Source: Streptomyces pactum (GTDB lineage Bacteria > Actinomycetota > Actinomycetes > Streptomycetales > Streptomycetaceae). Taken from it: a DNA stretch of 64,000 bases. This document shows, piece after piece, positions 19,864 to 28,259 of this stretch (its first letter is position 1; every line of letters begins with the position of its first letter). The notes beneath the pieces are model-generated. The model had not been told where the DNA came from. It searched no databases and saw only the letters and a program-made list of their open reading frames with translations. A program made the position numbers and the translations under genes. Where the stretch lies: positions 3,038,001 through 3,102,000 of the forward strand of contig NZ_JACYXC010000001.1 of NCBI RefSeq assembly GCF_016031615.1. Reading direction: 5' to 3'.

Positions 19864-19917
19864 TCGGCGCGGTGCCGTCACTGCCTTCGGCGCGGTGCCG
19901 CCTTCGGCGCGGTGCCG
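19864..19917. repeat. Three copies of TCGGCGCGGTGCCG
   Basis: Exact copies begin at 19864, 19887 and 19904. The unit is partly self-complementary (GGCGCGGTGCC), so it could be a cluster of weak hairpins or protein sites. Origin by slippage is equally possible. Confidence 0.55.
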
Positions 19918-20084
19918 TCATGGTCGTCGGTCCGGCGCCGTAGCGGCTCAGGTTGTCGGTCCGGCTTCAGGGCCACCCCGGACCGGCGGCTGCTTCCCTG
20001 CGCACGCCGGTCCGCTCGCGCCGGTCCGGCCCCGCTGCGGACTGAGAGCCTGGTGGGTCGGACGGAGCGGCGGGGACCACGAAA

Positions 20085-20118
20085 GGGGGCGGGGCGGGGG
20101 TGGGGGCGGGGGCGGGGG
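20085..20118 (+). other. G-quadruplex-forming tract
   Basis: Six runs of four to five G separated by single bases within 34 nt, on the plus strand, matching the G3+N1-7 quadruplex pattern with minimal loops. It is intergenic, downstream of the LolA-like gene and upstream of the ABC operon. Confidence 0.6.
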
Positions 20119-20372
20119 AAAGCGGGAGGAGCGGCGGAGAGCAGGACCGGGGTGACGCAGCACGACGTCGGGCCCACCGCATGACGTGCGGCGTGCCCTG
20201 TTCGCCCCGCAGGGCCCCACCCGGCCCCGAACACCGGGCCCGGCACCCTGTCCGGCACCCACCCGGGACCGGAGGGCGCCGTGGTGGCCACCGGCACCGG
20301 GGCCGGGAGGAGGCCTGCCAGGCACGGGTCCGGACGGTGCGGTTACGGCCGGTCAGCGGTCCATACGACGGG

Positions 20373-20406
20373 CCCGTGCCACCCGGCGGCGGCCGGGTGG
20401 CACGGG
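20373..20406 (-). terminator. Perfect hairpin terminator after the LolA-like gene
   Basis: Fifteen-base arms CCCGTGCCACCCGGC and GCCGGGTGGCACGGG with the loop GGCG, starting 50 nt after the stop codon on the minus strand. Confidence 0.75.
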
Positions 20407-20456
20407 TCGGGCGGCACGGCACGGGCACGGTGTCCCGGCCGCGCCGCCGTGGAGCG

Positions 20457-21695
20457 TCACTTCGCCGCGTCGGCCGCCTTGATCAGGGCGTCCTTGTCGA
20501 CGGCGCCCACGAACACCTTGCCGTCATCGGTGAGCAGGGCGTTGACCAGGCGGGTGCTGAACACCGTTCCGGAACCGAAGTCGCCCTTCACCTTGTCGCC
20601 CAGGCTGTCGAGCAGGTCGGCCGCGGCACCCTCCGCGTCGGAGGAGGCGGACCCACCGCCCGGCAGACCACCGGGGATCTCGAACTGGACGACCGAGTTC
20701 CAGCTCTCACCGATGAGCTTGAGTCCGGACAGTTCCTCGGCCGGCTTCACGCCCTTGAGGCCGGTGCCGTCGAGCCGCTCGTCGAGCTTCGCGGCCTCCC
20801 GCTCCAGGTCGCCCTGCTCGGTGACCTTGGTGCCCTTGGGCGGGGTGAACTCGAACCTGCTCGCCGACGGCTTACCGAAGTCGATCTTGGTGAAGCCGGC
20901 CTCGACCACCGCCTTGCCGCCGCTCTTCGGGGTGAGGGTGAACTTCAGCGGCACCCCCTTCTCCGCGTCCACCGCGATCCGCACCGAGCCGATCGTGGAA
21001 TCGTCCTGCTTCGGGACGATCTTGAGCTGGTAGGCGTCCCGGCCGGCGACCTTCGCCGTGCCGTCCACCCTGACCTCGGTGTTCTCGTCCACCGCCGCCA
21101 GTGCCCGCTCGGCCAGCTCCTGCGGCGTCGCATCGCGCAGGTCGGCCGGCAGCTCGGGCTGCCCCTTCTCGCCCTTGGCCGCCGCGTCCTTGGGAGCGGT
21201 GGCGTGGAAGGCGGTGTTGCTGCCGCTGTCGTACGCCCAGACCTCCTGGCCGTTGTGGATCACGCTGTACTCGGCCGCGTCCTCGATGATGGAGACGCGC
21301 TGCCTGTCCGGCCCGTCCACGGCGAAGCGGAGGGTGTGCGTACCGGACGCCAGCTCGGGGAGCTTGGACTCCGGTGAGGCGCTCGCCGCACCGTCATCGC
21401 CACCGAGCGAGAGCCCCTCCGGCAGCCCCGGGAGCCCCAGGTCCGTGGTGATCTTCACCGTGCCGGACGCCTGCTGGACGTCGGCAGCGGCGATCTTGCT
21501 GATGAGTTCCTCCGCCGAGATCTTCGGCAGATCGGGGTCCCCGGAGTTGGCGAGCGCCGGGACGAGCCCGATCGTTGCCGCCGCCACCCCCGCCGCCGCG
21601 ACGGGAACGGCGTACCGGAACCCCTTGCGGCGTCGTACCGGGCTTTCGTCGTCCCAGGCGTCATCGGCGACCTGTGTCGGTCGGATCCGTGCCAT
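20457..21695 (-). CDS. Exported LolA/RseB-like lipoprotein-binding-fold protein
   Basis: Protein of 412 residues anchored or secreted by an N-terminal hydrophobic segment (AVPVAAAGVAAATIGLVPALA, about 29-49) after a charged, Arg-rich start. No lipobox Cys is seen. The mature part resembles LolA-type half-barrels: ISAEELISKIAAADVQQASGTVKI, VWAYDSGSNTAFHATAP and AYQLKIVPKQDDSTIGSVRIAVDAEKGVPLKF (read in pieces), then a C-terminal region GTVFSTRLVNALLTDDGKVFVGAV. Actinobacterial members are annotated as outer-membrane-lipoprotein-carrier-like or sigma-factor-regulator-like; function unknown. ATG at 21695 is preceded by GGAGG with 9-nt spacing, and a strong terminator follows. Confidence 0.82.
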   Translation of the reverse strand: MARIRPTQVADDAWDDESPVRRRKGFRYAVPVAAAGVAAATIGLVPALANSGDPDLPKISAEELISKIAAADVQQASGTVKITTDLGLPGLPEGLSLGGDDGAASASPESKLPELASGTHTLRFAVDGPDRQRVSIIEDAAEYSVIHNGQEVWAYDSGSNTAFHATAPKDAAAKGEKGQPELPADLRDATPQELAERALAAVDENTEVRVDGTAKVAGRDAYQLKIVPKQDDSTIGSVRIAVDAEKGVPLKFTLTPKSGGKAVVEAGFTKIDFGKPSASRFEFTPPKGTKVTEQGDLEREAAKLDERLDGTGLKGVKPAEELSGLKLIGESWNSVVQFEIPGGLPGGGSASSDAEGAAADLLDSLGDKVKGDFGSGTVFSTRLVNALLTDDGKVFVGAVDKDALIKAADAAK

Positions 21696-22072
21696 GTGTG
21701 CTCTACCTCCGTCGTCGGCGGCGGTTGTCAGCCTCGCACTCGTCCACCTCTCGGGTCATTGTCACCCGAACCGCCATGTGGTGGTGCTTCCATCCCACCA
21801 AAGCGGCCCCGACAATGCGTCAGCCCCGGGGATCAGGTTGTCGTACTGCTCGGGTATGACACCGGGGCCTCTCACGCCACCGGTGGCACGACCGGCGGAG
21901 CGGCCGACCCTGACGAACGGCAGGTCCGATCCCTGCCCCGCACCGCAACGCGTGGAAGGGGAAAAGTGGGGGGGCGGCCCGGTCGAGGACCGAGGGGGCT
22001 GCCGGGAACGGGGCCGAGGAGGCGGTCCGGCCCAGGGGCCGAGGGGTGGCCGGGACCGGTCGGGGCGCGCGG

Positions 22073-22258
22073 CACCTGCACCTGCACCTGCGGCGGGGTG
22101 CGCGGGACCGCCCGGGACGCACGTCGGCCGGCCGGCGCGGTCACGGCCCGGGAAGCGAACGGCGCGCCCGCGTCACGGGGCGCCGGCCGGCGCGGTCGCA
22201 CCAGGGCGGGTCGGCCGGCGCGGTCACGCCGGGGCGGGGATCAGCCGGCGCGGTGCAC
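22073..22258. repeat. Repeats downstream of and overlapping the polyprenyl synthase 3' end
   Basis: CACCTG is repeated three times in tandem at 22073-22090. GCCGGCGCGGT then occurs four times (near 22130, 22185, 22213 and 22243), the last copy being the actual C-terminal codons and stop of the synthase. The downstream copies therefore look like echoes of the gene's own 3' end. Confidence 0.5.
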
Positions 22259-23251
22259 CACGGCGTCGCAGAGCCCTTCCAGCGCCGCCCTGGCGGGTCC
22301 GGCGGGCAGCGGCCACAGCATCGCCCGGGCCTCCTCCGCGTAGCGGATGGTGTCCTGGCGGGCCTGTTCGAGCGCGGGGTGCTCCCGCAGCCTGCGCAGC
22401 ACCTCGGCGTGACGGCCGTCGTCGCTGAGGTCCCCGTCCAGCAGGGCGCACAGCTCGCGGTCCTCGGCGGAGCCGGTGGCCTCCGCCCGGGCCCGCAGCC
22501 GCAGCACCGGCAGGGTCGGAATGCCCTCGCGGAGGTCGGTGCCGGGGGTCTTGCCGGACTCGTGGCTGTCGCTGGCGATGTCCAGCACGTCGTCGGCGAG
22601 CTGGAAGGCGACCCCCAGGCGTTCGCCGTACTGGGTGAGGATGTTCGTGACCGACTCGTCGGCGCCCGACATCATGGCTCCGAACCGTCCCGACACGGCG
22701 ATCAGCGAGCCCGTCTTGCCCGCGATCACGTCCAGGTAGTGCTCGATCGGGTCGCGGCCGTCCCGGGGCCCGGCGGTCTCCAGGATCTGCCCGGTGACCA
22801 GCCGCTCGAACGCCTCGGCCTGCACCCGGACCGCCTCCGGGCCCAGATCGGCGAGGATGTGCGAGGCCCGGGCGAAGAGGAAGTCGCCGGTGAGCACGGC
22901 CACCGAGTTGCCCCAGCGGGCGTTCGCGCTGGGCACGCCCCGGCGCACCGCCGCCTCGTCCATGACGTCGTCGTGGTACAGCGTCGCCAGGTGGGTCAGC
23001 TCCACGACCACGGCCGAGGGCACGATGCCCGGCGCGTGCGGGTCGCCGAACTGCGCGGCCAGCATCACCAGCAGCGGCCGGAACCGCTTGCCCCCGGCGC
23101 GCACCAGGTGCTGCGCGGCTTCCGTGATGAACGGCACGTCGCTCTTGGTCGCCCCCAGGAGGCCCTCCTCCACGGCCACCAAACCGGCCTGGATGTCGGC
23201 TTCCAGAGTCTGGTCCCGCACGCTCAGCCCGAAGGGCCCTACGACGGTCAC
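22241..23251 (-). CDS. Long-chain polyprenyl diphosphate synthase
   Basis: Trans-isoprenyl diphosphate synthase of 336 residues that makes the menaquinone side-chain precursor from allylic diphosphate and IPP. Motifs: LVRAGGKRFRPLLVM (about 47-61), the first Asp-rich motif DDVMD (about 94) and the second DDVLD (about 220), with GKTGSLIAVSGR between. The GTG at 23251 follows AGGAG and gives the conserved start VTVVGPFGLSV; the frame is open further upstream without conserved sequence. Residues before DDVMD (ELTHLATLYH) have small side chains, as in synthases making long products; exact chain length cannot be read. Functionally linked to menG, the chain reductase and the mqn genes elsewhere in the window. 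Confidence 0.92.
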   Translation of the reverse strand: MTVVGPFGLSVRDQTLEADIQAGLVAVEEGLLGATKSDVPFITEAAQHLVRAGGKRFRPLLVMLAAQFGDPHAPGIVPSAVVVELTHLATLYHDDVMDEAAVRRGVPSANARWGNSVAVLTGDFLFARASHILADLGPEAVRVQAEAFERLVTGQILETAGPRDGRDPIEHYLDVIAGKTGSLIAVSGRFGAMMSGADESVTNILTQYGERLGVAFQLADDVLDIASDSHESGKTPGTDLREGIPTLPVLRLRARAEATGSAEDRELCALLDGDLSDDGRHAEVLRRLREHPALEQARQDTIRYAEEARAMLWPLPAGPARAALEGLCDAVVHRAG

Positions 23252-23295
23252 GAGGGGTACTCCTGTCTGCCTACGATCACCGGGAATGTTGGGGG

Positions 23296-23322
23296 CACCT
23301 CCCAGCGGTAGCTGGGGGAGTG
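23296..23322. repeat. Small palindromic element upstream of the polyprenyl synthase
   Basis: CTCCCAGC, the loop GGTA and GCTGGGGGAG form an imperfect stem. I recall very similar GGGGGCACCTCCCAGC-type palindromes scattered through Streptomyces intergenic regions, so it may be a dispersed repeat rather than a gene-specific site. Confidence 0.45.
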
Positions 23323-23714
23323 TCGCTGTCTCCACCACCAAGCAGCGTATCCGGTCGGCTCACGATCACTGTGGGCGCCTTCCCGGGTGTGTGCGCTGTC
23401 ACCTCCGGCACCCCCTGGCCCGGCTTCCTACCCGTATGTCCGCACCCCCTGCGTAGCACTCCCGCGCACGCAGCGTAGCGGGGACAGGGCCGGAGACCGT
23501 TCCGGCCGGCGGCCGCTGTCCCGGCGCACGCCCCGGGGCCCGCGCACCCCGTGCGCCCCCGGTCCGTCGGGGCGCACCACCTCCCCGCCGCCCGCGCGCC
23601 GCCGCCCGCGCACCCCTCCCCGGTCCCGCTTCCCGCGCCGCTTTCCGCGCCGGTTTCCGGGACCCGTGCCGCCCGACCCGCGCCCGCCCGTACCCCCTGT
23701 GCTCCCGGGTCCGT

Positions 23715-23840
23715 CCGCACCCGTACAACCCCGGAGCCGCGCCCGTACAGGTCCGGGGATCCGCACCCGTACGCGCCCGGACCCGCACCCGTGCCGTCCG
23801 GCGGACCGCACCCGTACCGTCCGGCGGGCCGCACCCTGCT
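23715..23840. repeat. Six copies of a CCGCACCCGTAC-like 12-mer at about 23-bp spacing
   Basis: Copies begin at 23715, 23737, 23761, 23783, 23806 and 23829; four are exact or one base off CCGCACCCGTAC. Spacing is 22-24 bp, about two helical turns. The surrounding interval 23323-24109 is GC-rich low-complexity sequence between the divergent polyprenyl synthase and fumarylacetoacetase genes, and shows no convincing gene. Confidence 0.6.
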
Positions 23841-24109
23841 CCCCCGGCCCGTCCGGGACCCCTCCGCCGACCCCCTCCCCGCGGCACCCGGCACCCGCGG
23901 CGCACCACCCATGCCCCGACGGACCCGCCCCACCGCCCATGCCCCGGGGTCCGTCCCGCCGTCCCGGGGCCCGGGCGGCACCCGCCCGGGCCCCGGGACG
24001 AACCCGGTCCGGACAGTGGACACGGGCGCCGGACACGAGCGCCGGACGCAGGCGCCGGGCAGGGGTGCCGGACAGGGGTGTCATGCAGCCGAAGCGTCCG
24101 GTTATCGGA

Positions 24110-24134
24110 CGTCACCCACCGTTCAGCGGTGACG
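24110..24134. promoter_or_regulatory. Inverted repeat upstream of fumarylacetoacetase
   Basis: CGTCACC and GGTGACG are exact complements separated by 11 bp, a helical-turn spacing typical of dimeric regulators. It lies 68-92 bp upstream of the ATG, just before the weak -10-like TTACGCT. A repressor of tyrosine or homogentisate catabolism is a plausible binder; this is inference. Confidence 0.4.
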
Positions 24135-24201
24135 GCTTACGCTGTGCCCGGCCATCGAGTACGGCCGAACCAGTGACGAGGAGAAGGCGAGGCAGCATTC
24201 C

Positions 24202-25428
24202 ATGCCGCAGCAGAGCCCGCTCGACCTGCCTGAGGGTGACCCCTTCGGCCCGCACAACCTCCCGTACGGCGTCTTCACCACCGCCGATGCCCCGGAGCAC
24301 CGGCGGATCGGGGTGCGCTACGGAGACCACGTGCTGGACACGGCCGCCGTCGCGGCCATGCTCGGCTCCCCCCACACCGACCTGCTCTCCCAGCCCCTCC
24401 TCAACCCGCTGATGGCGGCGGGCCGCCCGGTCTGGGACGCGGTCCGGGCCGAGGTGCGCGGCTGGCTCACCGACCCCGCGTACCAGACCACCGTGGAACC
24501 GATGCTGGTCCCGCTGGCCGAGGTCACCCTCCACCTCCCGTTCGAGGTGGCCGACTACGTGGACTTCTACGCCAGCGAGCACCACGCCTCCAACGTCGGC
24601 CGGATGTTCCGTCCGCAGGACGAGCCGCTGCTGCCGAACTGGAAGCACTTGCCGATCGGGTACCACGGCCGCGCCGGCACCGTCGTGGTCTCCGGCACGC
24701 CCGTGGTCCGCCCGCTCGGCCAGCGGCTGCCGGCCGGCGCCGACACCCCGGTGTTCGGCCCGACGCAGCGCCTGGACATCGAGGCCGAGGTGGGCTTCGT
24801 GGTCGGCACCCCGACCGCGCCCGGGGAGCGCGTGCCGCTGACCTCCTTCCGGGACCACGTCTTCGGCGTCACGCTGGTCAACGACTGGTCCGCGCGGGAC
24901 CTGCAGAGCTGGGAGTACCGGCCGCTCGGCCCGTTCCTGGCCAAGTCGTTCGCCACCTCCGTCTCGGCCTGGGTCACCCCGCTGGCGGCGTTCGACGCGG
25001 CACGCACCGCCCCGCCCGCCCGGGACCTGCCGCTCCTGGACTACCTGGACGACTCGGCCACCGAGCCGGACGGCCTGGACATCCGGATCGAGGTCGCGCT
25101 CAACGGGCACCCGGTGTCGTACCCGCCGTTCGCCACCATGTACTGGACCGCCGCCCAGCAGCTGGCGCACATGACCGTCAACGGCGCCACCCTGCGCACC
25201 GGTGACCTGTACGCCTCCGGCACGGTCAGCGGCCCCGAGCGCGAGCAGCGCGGCTGCCTGCTGGAGCTGACCTGGTCGGGCCGGGACCCGCTGGAACTCC
25301 CCGACGGCACCCGGACGTTCCTGCTGGACGGCGACGAGGTGACGCTGACCGCCTGGGCGCCCGGCCCGGACGGCAGCCGGATCGGGCTCGGCGAGGTCAC
25401 CGGCCGGATCGCCGCCGCCACCGACTGA
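24202..25428 (+). CDS. Fumarylacetoacetase
   Basis: Last enzyme of tyrosine/homogentisate degradation, cleaving 4-fumarylacetoacetate to fumarate and acetoacetate. The 408-residue protein has the family N-terminal domain (NLPYGVFTTADAPEHRRIGVR) and the catalytic domain: DYVDFYASEHHASNVG (metal Asp and catalytic His, about 113-128), LPIGYHGRAGTVVVSG (about 151-166), QRLDIEAEVGFVVG (about 191-204), VNDWSARDLQSWEYRPLGPFLAKSF split across about 229-253 with the metal Asp and Lys, and TGDLYASGTVSG (about 333-344). The region upstream has a clear inverted repeat. No other homogentisate gene lies in the window. Confidence 0.93.
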   Translation: MPQQSPLDLPEGDPFGPHNLPYGVFTTADAPEHRRIGVRYGDHVLDTAAVAAMLGSPHTDLLSQPLLNPLMAAGRPVWDAVRAEVRGWLTDPAYQTTVEPMLVPLAEVTLHLPFEVADYVDFYASEHHASNVGRMFRPQDEPLLPNWKHLPIGYHGRAGTVVVSGTPVVRPLGQRLPAGADTPVFGPTQRLDIEAEVGFVVGTPTAPGERVPLTSFRDHVFGVTLVNDWSARDLQSWEYRPLGPFLAKSFATSVSAWVTPLAAFDAARTAPPARDLPLLDYLDDSATEPDGLDIRIEVALNGHPVSYPPFATMYWTAAQQLAHMTVNGATLRTGDLYASGTVSGPEREQRGCLLELTWSGRDPLELPDGTRTFLLDGDEVTLTAWAPGPDGSRIGLGEVTGRIAAATD

Positions 25429-25874
25429 CCGCCGGACTCCCCGGGCGGCACGCCGCGCCGGGGCCGGCGCCCCGGCCCCGGCCGGCACCGTCCGAAGGTC
25501 GGTCCCGGGCCGGGGCCGGTCCCGGTGCGGCACCCGGCCCCGAGCGGCGACGTTCGGGGCCGGCGCGTTTCCGGGCCGACCACCCCGGCCCGGTGGCCAC
25601 CCCAGCCCGTCCGTCACCCCCTGACGCCCAACCCGGCCGACCGTCACAACCCGCCCCGACCCGGCCCGCCTGACCACCCCCACCCCGCCCACCACAGCCG
25701 TCTCCCTCCGGCCGCCCGCTCCCGTCGTGCCCGGCCGGTCGCCGTACGCCCCGTCCGTCACCCCTCCGCCCCGATCGCGCCACAACTCCGCGACGCACCC
25801 GCGGACGAGGCCAAGTGGCCGGAGCCGGCTGCTAGGTTGACCTGCTCCAGCTCCGATCCATCGAGGGGTAAAGC
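25429..25874 (+). other. Fumarylacetoacetase to lipoprotein intergenic region
   Basis: About 445 bp, GC-rich and low in complexity until about 25780. The final 100 bp are more balanced and contain TTGACC at about 25837, a candidate -35 box for the lipoprotein gene. I see no gene and no clear hairpin terminator. Confidence 0.35.
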
Positions 25875-26411
25875 GTGTTGAAGGCGGTACGGCTGGCCGG
25901 TGCGGCGGCCCTGGCGGCCCTGCTGGTGTCCGGGTGCGGCAGCGACGGCGACGACGGCAAGTCCGCCGGCGGCACCGACGCCCCGTCCCGTGCGGAACAG
26001 TCCGGCGCCCCGGCCGAGGGCTCCGGCTCCGACCAGGGCGACCTGGCCGGCAGCTATGTGGCGAAGGCCGCCGACGGCCCGGTGGTGCTCACCATCGCCG
26101 GGGGCAAGGCCACCGTCATCGCGGCCGGACACACCTGCACCGGCGACATCAGGGGCAAGATCCTCGATCTGAAGTGCGCCGACGGCGACACCGACCGCAC
26201 CATGGGCCTGGTGAAGAGCAGCGGCGGCGGCAAGCTGACCGTGGACTGGGAGGCGCTCTCCGCCGACGACGTCTTCACCAAGGCGGCGTCCGTCCCCACC
26301 GACCTGCCGAGCGGACTGCCCACCGACCTGCCCACCGACCTCCCGACCGACCTGCCGACGGACCTGCCGACCGACTTCCCCCGTGAGCTGCCCGACGGCC
26401 TCGGCGGGTGA
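25875..26411 (+). CDS. Small secreted lipoprotein with a DLPT-repeat tail
   Basis: Protein of 178 residues. The signal peptide ends in the lipobox LLVSGC with Cys about 21, so it is probably lipid-anchored outside the membrane. A Gly/Ser/Ala-rich linker leads to a compact beta-rich domain (GSYVAKAADGPVVLTI ... GDIRGKILDLKCADGD) with two further Cys (about 98 and 109). The C-terminus is a run of seven or so DLPT/GLPT/DLPS repeats encoded by 12-bp units. The GTG at 25875 follows GAGGGG. It converges on the nuo operon with a shared terminator. Function unknown. Confidence 0.85.
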   Translation: MLKAVRLAGAAALAALLVSGCGSDGDDGKSAGGTDAPSRAEQSGAPAEGSGSDQGDLAGSYVAKAADGPVVLTIAGGKATVIAAGHTCTGDIRGKILDLKCADGDTDRTMGLVKSSGGGKLTVDWEALSADDVFTKAASVPTDLPSGLPTDLPTDLPTDLPTDLPTDFPRELPDGLGG

Positions 26412-26501
26412 CCTCGGCGGCACCCGCCGGCCGGGTCCGGCCACCGGCCCGGCGCCGGGCCGCGCGCTTCCGGCCCACCGCCCCTGACCCGCCCCGGCAC
26501 A

Positions 26502-26541
26502 CCGTCGCCCGGCACCGGACACCTCCGGCACCGGGCGACGG
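26502..26541. terminator. Bidirectional terminator between the lipoprotein gene and the nuo operon
   Basis: Eleven-base arms CCGTCGCCCGG (26502-26512) and CCGGGCGACGG (26531-26541), with further CCGG pairing inside. It lies between two convergent stop codons. Confidence 0.65.
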
Positions 26542-26606
26542 TCGCTCGTACGGAACGGCACTCACTCGGCACTCGCACGCACGGCGCCGGCGCGCGAGCA
26601 GCCTCC

Positions 26607-28259
26607 TCAGCGCACGAACACCCCCGCGTCGGACGCCAGGTCGAGGACGTACTGCGGGGCGACACCGAGGACCAGCGTCACCGCCACCCCGACCGCGATC
26701 GCCGAGGAGGTCAGCGTGGAGGGCACCGCGACCGAGGGGCCGTCGGGCTTCGGCTCGCTGAAGAACATCAGCACGATGACGCGGATGTAGAAGAACGCGG
26801 CGATGGCCGAGGAGATCACGCCGATCACCACCAGCGCGCCCGCGCCACCCTCCGCCGCCGCCTTGAACACCGCGAACTTGCCCGCGAACCCGGAGGTCAG
26901 CGGGATGCCCGCGAAGGCCAGCAGGAAGACCGCGAAGACCGCCGCCACCAGCGGTGAACGGCGGCCCAGCCCCGCCCACTTGGACAGGTGGGTGGCCTCG
27001 CCCCCGGCGTCCCGGACCAGGGTGACGACGGCGAACGCGCCCAGCGTCACGAAGGAGTACGCCGCCAGGTAGAACAGCACCGAGGAGACGCCGTCCTCGT
27101 TGGTGGCGATCACACCGGCGAGGATGAACCCGGCGTGCGCGATGGAGGAGTACGCCAGCAGCCGCTTCACATCGGTCTGGGTGACCGCGACGATCGCGCC
27201 GACCAGCATGGTGGCGATGGCCACGCCCCACATCACCGGCCGCCAGTCCCAGCGCATCCCGGGCAGCACCACGTACAGCAGCCGCAGCAGCGCGCCGAAC
27301 GCGGCGACCTTGGTGGCGGCCGCCATGAACCCGGTGACCGGGGTCGGAGCGCCCTGGTAGACGTCCGGCGTCCACATGTGGAACGGCACGGCGCCGACCT
27401 TGAACAGCAGCCCCATCAGCACCATGGCGGTGCCGATGAGCAGCAGCGCGTCGTTGCCCATGGTCTGGGCGAGCGCCGGGGTCATCCGCTCCACCTCGCC
27501 GTCCACCACGTCCGCGATGCCGGCGTAGCGGACGGTGCCCGCGTAGCCGTACAGCAGGGCGATGCCGAAGAGCAGGAACGCCGAGGAGAAGGCGCCGAGG
27601 AGGAAGTACTTGACCGCGGCCTCCTGCGACAGCAGCCGGTTGCGGCGGGCGAGGGCGCACAGGACGTACAGCGGGAGGGAGAAGACCTCCAGCGCCACGA
27701 AGAGCGTCAGCAGGTCGTTCGCCGCCGGGAAGACGAGCATGCCGGCCACGGCGAACATCAGCAGCGGGAACACCTCGGTGGTGGTGAACCCGGCCTTGCC
27801 GGCCGCCTGCTCGGCCTCGCCGCCGGGGACCGCCGCGGCCTGCGGGGCGAAGGAGTCCACCGGCCGGCCGTGGGCCGCCGGGTCCAGCCGGCGCTCGGCG
27901 AAGGTGAGCACCGCGACCACGGCGACCAGCAGGATGGTGCCCTGGAGGAAGAGCGCAGGGCCGTCCACCGCGATCGCCCCCATGGCGGCGATGCCCGCCT
28001 TGGTGGTGGCGTGGTCGCCGGCCGCCAGCGCGACCACCGCGGCGAAGGCCGAGGCGAGCGCCACCATGGCGACGAAGAGCTGGGCCGGGTGGCGCATGCG
28101 GCGGGGCAGCAGGGCCTCGATCAGGATGCCGGCGATCGCCGCGCCGAGCACGATCAGCACCGGGGAGAGCCGGCCGTACTCGATGTGCGGGGTGGGGATC
28201 TTGTCCTGGGCCGGAGCGGCTGCCGTCCACAGGGTGTGGACGAGGGGGGTGCTGGTCAC
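26607..28259 (-). CDS. nuoN: NADH-quinone oxidoreductase subunit N
   Basis: Antiporter-like membrane subunit of complex I, 550 residues with about 14 hydrophobic helices. Family marks include LFVALEVFSLPLYVLCA with the conserved membrane Glu, KYFLLGAFSSAFLLFGIAL, the broken-helix Lys region MGLLFKVGAVPFHMWTPDVYQG, and TDVKRLLAYSSIAHAGF. It pumps protons using energy relayed from the peripheral arm. The GTG at 28259 follows GGAGGTGCCAA and lies in the first copy of a 35-bp tandem duplication; translation is probably coupled to a micro-ORF ending at 28256. Last gene of the operon, followed by a terminator. Confidence 0.94.
   Translation of the reverse strand: MTSTPLVHTLWTAAAPAQDKIPTPHIEYGRLSPVLIVLGAAIAGILIEALLPRRMRHPAQLFVAMVALASAFAAVVALAAGDHATTKAGIAAMGAIAVDGPALFLQGTILLVAVVAVLTFAERRLDPAAHGRPVDSFAPQAAAVPGGEAEQAAGKAGFTTTEVFPLLMFAVAGMLVFPAANDLLTLFVALEVFSLPLYVLCALARRNRLLSQEAAVKYFLLGAFSSAFLLFGIALLYGYAGTVRYAGIADVVDGEVERMTPALAQTMGNDALLLIGTAMVLMGLLFKVGAVPFHMWTPDVYQGAPTPVTGFMAAATKVAAFGALLRLLYVVLPGMRWDWRPVMWGVAIATMLVGAIVAVTQTDVKRLLAYSSIAHAGFILAGVIATNEDGVSSVLFYLAAYSFVTLGAFAVVTLVRDAGGEATHLSKWAGLGRRSPLVAAVFAVFLLAFAGIPLTSGFAGKFAVFKAAAEGGAGALVVIGVISSAIAAFFYIRVIVLMFFSEPKPDGPSVAVPSTLTSSAIAVGVAVTLVLGVAPQYVLDLASDAGVFVR

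Larger units (their letters stand above)
19502..20372. other. Long intergenic region upstream of the ABC transporter
   Basis: About 870 bp between the ABC ATPase start and the terminator of the LolA-like gene. It holds the triplicated motif at 19864-19917 and the G-tract at 20085-20118, listed separately. The segment next to the ATPase (about 19502-19600) is less GC-rich and should contain its promoter. I see no convincing gene in any frame. Confidence 0.4.

Noticed and set aside
23715..23840. CRISPR-like periodic repeats
   Set aside because: Repeats of 12 bp with about 11-bp spacers are too short, and the spacers are themselves similar.
23277..24115. Long minus-strand frames with Gly/Arg/Pro-rich products
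   Set aside because: Several overlapping frames are open at once, with no start signal or family motif; this is an effect of high GC and the 23-bp repeats.
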